Source: Planctomycetaceae bacterium (lineage in GTDB: Bacteria; Planctomycetota; Planctomycetia; Pirellulales; Lacipirellulaceae). Taken from it: DNA of 56,554 nucleotides. Below, one piece after another: positions 51,345 through 56,554 of the stretch (positions are counted from its first letter, which is position 1; each line of letters starts with the position of its first letter). Made by a program: the position numbers and the translations under genes. Under the pieces are notes generated by a model. The model was not told the origin of the DNA. It saw nothing but the letters and a program-made list of their open reading frames with translations, and did not search any database. Location of the stretch: NCBI GenBank assembly GCA_002702655.1, contig PABB01000074.1:1-56554 (forward strand), read 5' to 3'.

Positions 51345-51509
51345 ATGAACGAGTCGAACGAACATCCAGCCGAAAGCCAGCACCGAAGTGATCAGCAGCA
51401 CGAAGTCACTCGTGCAGAAGCTGAACAGCGCGAACTCTACGATCGCTACCTGGAGCAGCAACGACGAATGTCGTGCCCTGGTTGCGGTGAATCCGAGCAG
51501 TATTTCTGA
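51345..51509 (+). CDS. Tiny zinc-ribbon protein
   Basis: 54 residues from ATG 51345, with GGGGAG 9 bases before it. A charged helix (QHEVTRAEAEQRELYDRYLE) is followed by MSCPGCGESEQYF, half of a zinc ribbon, so it would need to dimerise or pair with another protein to bind metal. The good ribosome site and sensible composition support it. It is upstream of the 51715 gene on the same strand. Confidence 0.62.
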   Translation: MNESNEHPAESQHRSDQQHEVTRAEAEQRELYDRYLEQQRRMSCPGCGESEQYF

Positions 51510-51714
51510 GTTCGCGGCAGTCCCCTTTCCGCCCCATGGCGCTTTCTTCTGCGGCCGCCGCTTGGCGTTTCCCTGGCTACCGTGGGCGCAGCCTGCCTTT
51601 TCGCGATCTACTCCGGCTCCGTTCCATGCCACCTACTCCGCGGACGACCGGACTCGCATGCAATGCGACATGAATGATCCGCAGCGTCATAACCAGTATC
51701 AGGGAGTAACACAC

Positions 51715-52383
51715 ATGCACGTTCAACGAACACTCGACTTCGACGCACCGGCCGCACACAGGCCCGAAAGCCGTCCGCAACCTGAACCCGAGCAGGTCGC
51801 AACCGACACGTCGTTGCCGCCGCCCCTTGTCCGCCCCGACCGGCAGATTGTCTACGCGGACGCCCGCACCCACTACGACTGGCATCCGGCAGCCGACCTT
51901 CACGACCGCGACACGATCACTGTCGACCGTGTCACCGACGATATCGACGGACCCGCCCATCGGTTTATCATCAAGCGAGGAGATACGGTCGAAGCGTACA
52001 TGGGGCACAATCGGTTCCATGTCGGCGAGGTGATCGGCATCAGTCACGCGCGACAGGAAGTCCGCGTCGCCTGGGACGACACGCTCAAGAAGGGCGGCTG
52101 GTTCAAGGTCGGGGCCATCTACCCTGCTACCATTCGAGACCCCAAGCCAACGCCGCCTGGCAAGTCGCTCTTGGCCATCATCGAACAGGCCAATGCCGAG
52201 AACGCTCCTCCCAACGGCTGGGCGGACGCCGATCTTGTCCCGACTGCGGTCGCATCGCTGACGACCTTGTCCACTACCAACGGCTCCAGCGCGCGAGCAT
52301 TGGCGACATTCACGAGTTGCGGGTGGCACTACGCGAGTATCTCCCGCACAAGGCGTCAGTTCGCGGCGATGATCCGGCGCTGA
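51715..52383 (+). CDS. Hypothetical protein, probably frameshifted into the methyltransferase
   Basis: 222 residues from ATG 51715 (AGGGAG 8 bases upstream). The first 60 residues are Pro-rich and polar. A compact domain follows (YDWHPAADLHDRDTITVDRV, RFIIKRGDTVEAYMGHNRFH, WDDTLKKGGWFKVGAIYPAT). After about 52225 its own translation becomes Ser/Thr-rich noise, while the -1 frame reads SCPDCGRIADDLVHYQRLQR and runs straight into the methyltransferase. So the annotated 3' end is probably an artefact of a frameshift, and the true product may be a fusion of about 400 residues. Confidence 0.6.
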   Translation: MHVQRTLDFDAPAAHRPESRPQPEPEQVATDTSLPPPLVRPDRQIVYADARTHYDWHPAADLHDRDTITVDRVTDDIDGPAHRFIIKRGDTVEAYMGHNRFHVGEVIGISHARQEVRVAWDDTLKKGGWFKVGAIYPATIRDPKPTPPGKSLLAIIEQANAENAPPNGWADADLVPTAVASLTTLSTTNGSSARALATFTSCGWHYASISRTRRQFAAMIRR

Positions 52384-52934
52384 TTGCCGAGCGGGAACTG
52401 ATCGGCAAGAAGTTGCCGGGCTTTTTCCCAACGCCTTCGCCCGTCATCGAACAGATGCTAGAACTGGCCCAGATCGAACCCGGCCACACCGTGCTGGAGC
52501 CGTCCTGCGGCAAGGGCGACATCGTGCTCACCGTAAGGCGATCGCATCCGCAGTCGCTAGTGACGGCGATTGAGCTGAATCGCACGCTGGCAGACGTACT
52601 GGCTGCCAAAGGCATCGACGCCGAGTTCACGGACTTCCTCGCGCACCGCGGCTTCTACGACCGCATTCTGCAAAATCCCCCGTTTGAAAATCTAGCCGAC
52701 GTCGATCACGTCCGGCACGCGTTCGACTGTCTGGCGCCGGGCGGCAGGCTCGTTTCGGTGATGAGCGAGTCGGCGTTTTTTCGCAGCGATAAGAAATCCG
52801 TGGAGTTTCAGCGGTGGCTCGGGAGCCTTGGCGGCTACTCCCTCCAGCTCCCGAAGAATGCCTTTGCAGGCGCCGATGCGTTTCGCCAAACCGGGGTGAG
52901 AACGCGGCTGGTTGTGGTTGATCGAACCGGCTAG
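52317..52934 (+). CDS. N6-adenine-type DNA methyltransferase-like protein
   Basis: 205 residues from a TTG; the frame is open further upstream. SAM-binding motif I is TVLEPSCGKGDIV (58-70), an acidic motif II is in AIELN, and the catalytic motif IV is QNPPF (119-123). The length is small for a restriction methyltransferase and lacks an obvious target-recognition domain. No restriction enzyme gene is adjacent. In-frame upstream sequence contains CPDCGR, so the real protein probably starts earlier (see the neighbouring entry). It modifies DNA, or possibly RNA or protein, on the element or host. Confidence 0.8.
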   Translation: MRVALREYLPHKASVRGDDPALIAERELIGKKLPGFFPTPSPVIEQMLELAQIEPGHTVLEPSCGKGDIVLTVRRSHPQSLVTAIELNRTLADVLAAKGIDAEFTDFLAHRGFYDRILQNPPFENLADVDHVRHAFDCLAPGGRLVSVMSESAFFRSDKKSVEFQRWLGSLGGYSLQLPKNAFAGADAFRQTGVRTRLVVVDRTG

Positions 52935-52985
52935 CCGATACGCCAGGGGCCATTCCACGATCACCACTATCAAGACGCGGCCCGG

Positions 52986-53273
52986 CTAGTTCCATCCGTC
53001 TTTGCCGCGACCTCGCTTGCGTTTCTCGCTGGCGGTCAGCTTGTCGTCGACTTTCGAAATGCGGTGCTTGATCGCGATGCGGGCGAGCAGAACCGATTTA
53101 CCGACTCCGAGCCGTTGCATGATGGCACTGCGATGGTTGTCAACCGTCGAGTGGGCCAGCCCCAGGATGTCGGCGATCTCGGCAACGCTGCACCCAAGGC
53201 TGATCAGCCGCAAAACCTGTCGATGCCGCGGCGTCAGCGTAGCAATGCGGGATTTCAAGTCGTTGGCGGCCAT
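52986..53273 (-). CDS. LuxR/GerE-type HTH protein
   Basis: 95 residues, only a GerE HTH: LTPRHRQVLRLISLGCSVAE, IADILGLAHSTVDNHRSAIM, QRLGVGKSVLLARIA. It has no receiver or autoinducer domain, as in small stand-alone regulators. The tail KRKRGRGKDG is basic. It should bind DNA as a dimer. The target is unknown; candidates are the genes on either side. Confidence 0.9.
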   Translation of the reverse strand: MAANDLKSRIATLTPRHRQVLRLISLGCSVAEIADILGLAHSTVDNHRSAIMQRLGVGKSVLLARIAIKHRISKVDDKLTASEKRKRGRGKDGWN

Positions 53274-53340
53274 GACGGATGTACCTGTGGCTGATCTGGT
53301 TCAGCCAGTATGCTCGGCAGGCCGTCGTGGTGCAATACGC

Positions 53341-53559
53341 TCAGCCACTGTACCTGACCGTGCAGCTCAGGTAGACAATTACGTCTTTTCGGAGTTCCTC
53401 GCTCGAATCGGCCAGTATCTCATTGACGACGTACTGCAGGTCGCCACGAGCCCTCGCGGCCAGCGATTCGTCAGCATGAAGTACTGATTCGACAGTCTGC
53501 AGCGCTATAAGGTACTGGAGGCCGTAGTCGGTCAGCTGGCATTCGTCGTTGTAAACCAT
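53341..53559 (-). CDS. Small hypothetical protein
   Basis: 72 residues with helical segments (QLTDYGLQYLIALQTVESVL, ARARGDLQYVVNEILADSSE, ELRKDVIVYLSCT). Starts MVYNDECQ; the ribosome site is weak. No family recognised. It lies between the LuxR-like gene and the divergent 53699 gene, so it may share that promoter region. Confidence 0.55.
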   Translation of the reverse strand: MVYNDECQLTDYGLQYLIALQTVESVLHADESLAARARGDLQYVVNEILADSSEELRKDVIVYLSCTVRYSG

Positions 53560-53636
53560 GCATCGAGAGTCTCACACCTCGCGGTAAACGGCAACGACCG
53601 CAGCGCCGCATCGCGTTGTGCAGCGGCGACCTCGAT

Positions 53637-53666
53637 TTGATTAGCGATTCGATGTTGCGGTATTCT
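53637..53666 (+). promoter_or_regulatory. Promoter candidate for the exonuclease unit
   Basis: TTGATT (53637-53642) and TATTCT (53661-53666), 18 bp apart, each match the sigma70 consensus at 4 of 6 positions. An AGGAGG ribosome site (53685-53690) lies 8 bases before ATG 53699. Weak evidence on its own. Confidence 0.35.
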
Positions 53667-53698
53667 GGCTGCTGTAACAGTCACAGGAGGCAAGCCGT

Positions 53699-54004
53699 AT
53701 GACCACCGCAACGAAAAAGAAACCCGCCAGCCGCGACCAGCGCGTACTCACGATCCCCGACGCCGAACAAGCCGAAATCGTCGCCGAGGTCTGGAAGAGC
53801 CGTACCACCGGCGACCCGCAGATCCCCTACCACTATTTCAAGGTGGTCAGGCAGTACCCAATGGGTAAGAAGACAATTCAGACCGACAAGTTTCTGCCCA
53901 AGCACCACGGTGCGGCAGCTCGTGTTGCTGAGCGTGCGTACCGGGAATCGCTCCGCCGCGACCAGGAACTGCTCGCTGGCGCTGACTTCAAGAACGCCGC
54001 ATGA
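53699..54004 (+). CDS. Hypothetical protein upstream of the exonuclease
   Basis: 101 residues, with a consensus AGGAGG site. A basic N-terminus is followed by VLTIPDAEQAEIVAEVWKSR, a small mixed domain with YHYFKVVRQYPMGKKTIQTD, and a helix (AAARVAERAYRESLRRDQEL). No family recognised. Its stop overlaps the exonuclease ATG by 4 bp, so the two are coupled and may act together, for example as a DNA-binding partner (inference). Confidence 0.75.
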   Translation: MTTATKKKPASRDQRVLTIPDAEQAEIVAEVWKSRTTGDPQIPYHYFKVVRQYPMGKKTIQTDKFLPKHHGAAARVAERAYRESLRRDQELLAGADFKNAA

Positions 54005-54726
54005 CGGCCGAGCTTGAAGGCCGGCTCGTCTTCTTTGACCTCGAAACGGGCGGACTGGACCCCAATCGGCACCCCATCTGCGAGATCGGGGCCGTGAGCG
54101 TCTCAGCGTCGACTGGCGCCACGCTGGAGACGTTTCACATGCTCGTGCAGTTTGACCCGAAAGAGGCCGACCCCAGGTCGCTCTCGCTCAAAAAGTACGA
54201 CCCCGCACTGTGGGCGACTGCGGCGATGTCGCCGTCGCTGGTGGCTGAGTATTTTGCGCAGTTTCTGAGGCGACATGCGACCTGCATCCGCCATCGCGCT
54301 GACGGCAGCACGTATCGAGTCGCGAAACTTGCCGGCCACAACGCAGAGTCCTTTGACGGCCCGTTCTTGAGAGCCTGGTACGGGCGGCTCGGCAAGTACT
54401 TGCCAGCCGCCATGTCGGTGCTTGATACCAAGCAGCGAGCGATGTGGCTGTTTGAAGAACAAACGCAACTGCCGCGGCCGGAGAATCTCAAACTTGAAAC
54501 GCTGGCGAAATATTTTGGCGTGACGACGAGGCCGGATCACACTGCGCTCAACGACATTCTGGCGACCGCCCAGGTCTATCAGGCCATTCGGAGGCAATCG
54601 GTGCCGGTCACCGAATCGCAGCAACTCTACCTGGAAGTGCTCGCTGAGCGCACCGGGATCACAGAACTGAAGCTACTGAATCAGGCAATCAATTCGCTCG
54701 TTCGCGACCTGGATTTGGCGGCATAG
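54001..54726 (+). CDS. DnaQ/RNase T-like 3'-5' exonuclease
   Basis: 241 residues. DEDDh exonuclease motifs: Exo I FDLETGG (D13, E15), Exo II GHNAESFDGPFL (Asp near 120), Exo III DHTALNDILAT (His near 180, Asp near 185). The active site is therefore complete for two-metal hydrolysis of single-stranded or mismatched 3' ends. The C-terminal 45 residues are extra helical sequence. Not fused to a polymerase. Plausible roles are processing of DNA ends during transfer or repair of the element. Confidence 0.92.
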   Translation: MTAELEGRLVFFDLETGGLDPNRHPICEIGAVSVSASTGATLETFHMLVQFDPKEADPRSLSLKKYDPALWATAAMSPSLVAEYFAQFLRRHATCIRHRADGSTYRVAKLAGHNAESFDGPFLRAWYGRLGKYLPAAMSVLDTKQRAMWLFEEQTQLPRPENLKLETLAKYFGVTTRPDHTALNDILATAQVYQAIRRQSVPVTESQQLYLEVLAERTGITELKLLNQAINSLVRDLDLAA

Positions 54727-54794
54727 GGTGGCAGTTTGCTTAGCGCCGCGATCTGCCCCATCATGGACGCCTCAACCATGACAAGGAGGTCACG

Positions 54795-55145
54795 ATGAAA
54801 CAGAACAGGCAACCCCTCGGTCAGCCAGTCGATGTGGCTGGCGGCTACGGCTACCAACTTTACGCGCGAGTCTACAACGGCACGCTACGATTCAGCGCCC
54901 GCGTCGGCAAGCTCTGGATCAACCGGCAAACGAATGAGCCGACGATCATTCCGGAGCTTGATCTCTACTCGGCCGAACACTTTCGCAAGTCGGTCACGGC
55001 CGCCAAAAAGCACCTCGGGCAGGTGAAAGCCGAGGCGTTCGCCGATCAATTCAATCGCGCCGGGGCCAATCAACTTGCCGGTACTGGCCCTGACGTTGCA
55101 GCGGGTGAATCGGCGCAAACTCCTGCACCCCGCTGGAGCAAATAA
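54795..55145 (+). CDS. Hypothetical protein
   Basis: 116 residues, with AAGGAGG before the ATG. The N-terminal 55 residues have alternating strands (YGYQLYARVYNGTLRFSARV), followed by ELDLYSAEHFRKSVTAAKKH, a helix; the tail is polar. No family recognised. 69 bp after the exonuclease gene, same strand, so probably the same transcript. Confidence 0.72.
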   Translation: MKQNRQPLGQPVDVAGGYGYQLYARVYNGTLRFSARVGKLWINRQTNEPTIIPELDLYSAEHFRKSVTAAKKHLGQVKAEAFADQFNRAGANQLAGTGPDVAAGESAQTPAPRWSK

Positions 55146-55146
55146 C

Positions 55147-55293
55147 GTGCTCCTCGCCCGGTTGTCCCCCACCCCGCAGCGGCTGGCAGTCAGCCTGCTG
55201 CTGCTTCCCATCTGGCTACCCGCAACCAGACTCGGCCGCATCCTGCTCGGCATGGTTTTGATTGCCTATGGGTTGACCAGGTTGACTCAATAG
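55147..55293 (+). CDS. Tiny membrane protein
   Basis: 48 residues if it starts at GTG 55147, one base after the previous stop. Two short hydrophobic segments (LAVSLLLLPIWLPATRLGRI, LLGMVLIAYGLTRL) separated by Arg. There is no good ribosome site apart from coupling. Could be chance; listed because position and hydrophobicity agree. Confidence 0.45.
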   Translation: MLLARLSPTPQRLAVSLLLLPIWLPATRLGRILLGMVLIAYGLTRLTQ

Positions 55294-55335
55294 CAAATCT
55301 GCTCGACGTACCGGTGATGCAGCGGGCGGTGGGGT

Positions 55336-56274
55336 CTATTTACCCCCTGATGATTGGTTGCCCTCGCCAACCCTACTTTCGGAACCCAAGTCTCTCTCAT
55401 CCCCAGCATGGCTGGCAGGGACAGCTCCGCCTGTCGCCGTGTAGGCAGGCGTATCAATCCGCTTCCACCGGATAATGCTCGTCGGCAGTTGCTCCATACC
55501 GCGAGCGTGTAATATCTTATTGACCTTCCTGAGGATGGCTTTTTGCTGCTCGTAGATGGGCCGGTACGGCGTGAATTCAAACGCAAAAAACCACGCCGCG
55601 ACCTGGTGTCGTTTGGCCTTCCGAGCCAGTTTGACGGCCTCGATTTCCAGGCCCTCTCGGGCATTGTGTTCGAGCCGGACGCTTGCGACTTTCCGCTCGC
55701 GCTGCTTCGGTGGCGACGGTTTCGGCGCCGACGTCCCCGCTGATTTGGCCTGCTTGTAAGCCTGCCATTGCTCGTTGGCCACGGTGCGTTCCTCGCGGCT
55801 TCGCCGCTCGTACCCGCCACGTTTGAGGCTGATCGAATAGCCATCGACCTTGATCGGAACGTCACGGACATGGTGGACGGCGTTGCGTTCTTCCATGGCG
55901 GAGCGGTCGCCAGCGCTGGCGAACAGCCACCACCGCATCCCGAACCGGACGTACTTGTACCGGGCAAGGCCTGCTTGTTTCATCCGCCAGGTGTCCCACT
56001 TGGGGGCGTCGGTTTGGAACCGACGAATCATGCGGCGGTCAAGTTCCGCAGGGTCGGCGGCAAACCGCCCTGACACGACGCCGGTGGCGTACCACGGTTT
56101 GTAGTGGATCGTCTTTTCAATGACCCGCACCAGGCCCGGTAGGTCCTCAATAAGATATCGGTAGTCCTCTCGTATCACGTCGCCGTTACTCCCGTTGTAA
56201 AAAGATGCAGCGGTTTGATTTGGGCTCAAACCACTGCGAAAAGCCATCTCCTTCGTAGTGAAAACCCTCGGCAT
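55336..56274 (-). CDS. Hypothetical basic protein of the accessory block
   Basis: 312 residues, not recognised. The N-terminus has a possible HTH (MPRVFTTKEMAFRSGLSPNQ). The middle is rich in Arg and Trp (KWDTWRMKQAGLARYKYVRF, WWLFASAGDR, DVPIKVDGYSISLKRGGYER), followed by a charged helix and a Lys/Pro stretch (SAPKPSPPKQRERKVASVRL). The composition suggests nucleic-acid binding, perhaps a replication or mobilisation protein. Upstream (56275-56406) lies a region with no gene, then a strong hairpin. Confidence 0.65.
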   Translation of the reverse strand: MPRVFTTKEMAFRSGLSPNQTAASFYNGSNGDVIREDYRYLIEDLPGLVRVIEKTIHYKPWYATGVVSGRFAADPAELDRRMIRRFQTDAPKWDTWRMKQAGLARYKYVRFGMRWWLFASAGDRSAMEERNAVHHVRDVPIKVDGYSISLKRGGYERRSREERTVANEQWQAYKQAKSAGTSAPKPSPPKQRERKVASVRLEHNAREGLEIEAVKLARKAKRHQVAAWFFAFEFTPYRPIYEQQKAILRKVNKILHARGMEQLPTSIIRWKRIDTPAYTATGGAVPASHAGDERDLGSESRVGEGNQSSGGK

Positions 56275-56406
56275 GCATCGCCCATTGCAGGACGTACAAG
56301 CCTTGTGTGACGAACGACCAAAAAACCCAGTGCGGAAAACCTCCTTTCCAGAAACCGCACGTGAAACCTCTCTGTGGTCGTCACAGCCTCATTTTCGAGA
56401 CCGTCT

Positions 56407-56442
56407 TGCCGGGCAGGTCTACTTCCTAGACACTGCCCGGCA
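56407..56442. repeat. Strong hairpin
   Basis: TGCCGGGCAG (56407-56416) is the exact complement of CTGCCCGGCA (56433-56442), and the inner GTCTA/TAGAC arms (56417-56421, 56427-56431) continue the stem. There is no T-run on either strand. It lies upstream of the minus-strand gene ending at 55336, so a regulatory or replication-related role is more likely than termination. No other copy was found in the window. Confidence 0.7.
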
Positions 56443-56554
56443 GTAATGACGGGTCGTATCAATTTGCAAAACAAAACCTCAGGCTTGAGACTTGCCACGC
56501 ACAAGGCGCAACTCGGCTGTCAGCCTCCGGATCACTGTCTAAACGCTGCCGCGG

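Noticed and set aside
51123-51632. 169-codon minus-strand frame
   Set aside because: Contradicted by the well-supported plus-strand gene at 51345 with a good ribosome site; composition not protein-like.
1-56554. CRISPR array
   Set aside because: No series of regularly spaced identical repeats was seen; the only direct repeats (25480 and 25839) are imperfect and occur twice.
1-56554. tRNA or rRNA genes
   Set aside because: No cloverleaf with a TTCGANTC-like arm or rRNA core sequence was recognised in the intergenic stretches; a covariance-model scan would settle it.

Overview
The window looks like part of a planctomycete chromosome, probably of the Pirellula/Bythopirellula side of the phylum. 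The evidence is two adjacent DUF1559 prepilin-like genes (N-terminal type IV pilin helix plus the C-terminal HPxGxN...DGSVxFxS motif), a gene with a dockerin-like repeat and a PEP-CTERM-like tail, a DUF1573-like lipoprotein, many small lineage-restricted ORFs and high GC. No rRNA, tRNA or CRISPR array was found. The taxonomic call is an inference from gene families, not from a marker gene.

Layout. (1) 1-760: one end of an IS3-family element, cut by the window edge. (2) 792-5250: a polar amino-acid ABC importer operon on the minus strand, and a divergently transcribed haem-oxygenase-fold protein. (3) About 5355-31378: a 26 kb accessory block with integrative-element character. It holds a VirD4/TraD-like DNA-transfer ATPase with a winged-helix-like partner, a lone CHC2 primase zinc finger, SSB, CsrA, a SprT-like protease, an SPL-type radical SAM protein coupled to a DnaJ-zinc-finger/DUF488 fusion, a gp88-like phage protein, a PIN/antitoxin pair, an XRE regulator and, at its right end, an AbrB-like gene and a tyrosine recombinase. 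In its middle sits a tight operon: Ser/Thr kinase, VWA protein, PP2C phosphatase, and a membrane-anchored protein with a proline-rich linker. (4) 31463-43945: ordinary planctomycete chromosome, namely a MauE/thioredoxin redox protein, a multi-pass membrane protein with two tandem FAD oxidoreductases, the DUF1559 pair and secreted proteins. (5) 44287-47640: three decaying insertion sequences of different families around a small secreted protein. (6) 47903-49741: a GT39-like glycosyltransferase. (7) About 50455-56554: a second accessory block that runs off the window, with a methyltransferase, a DnaQ-type exonuclease, a LuxR-type HTH protein, small hypotheticals, and a decayed copy of a gene in block 3.

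How the parts may work together. The kinase/VWA/PP2C genes overlap by 4 bp or sit within 20 bp of each other, so they are probably co-expressed. The composition recalls the TerY-P triads described in comparative genomics, but no TerC or TerD gene is present. Here the triad ends in a single-pass membrane protein and lies among DNA-handling genes (transfer ATPase, SSB, primase finger). I see no relaxase and no mating-channel genes. A phospho-signalling module built into a mobile element's DNA-processing cluster is the best candidate in this window for an undescribed system; its function is unknown. The two accessory blocks appear related, so the core segment between them may separate two pieces or copies of related elements.

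Limits. All calls come from reading the sequence by eye. Starts were moved from the longest ORF where a clear ribosome-binding site or family N-terminus indicated it. Many small ORFs in the accessory blocks have no family that I recognise.
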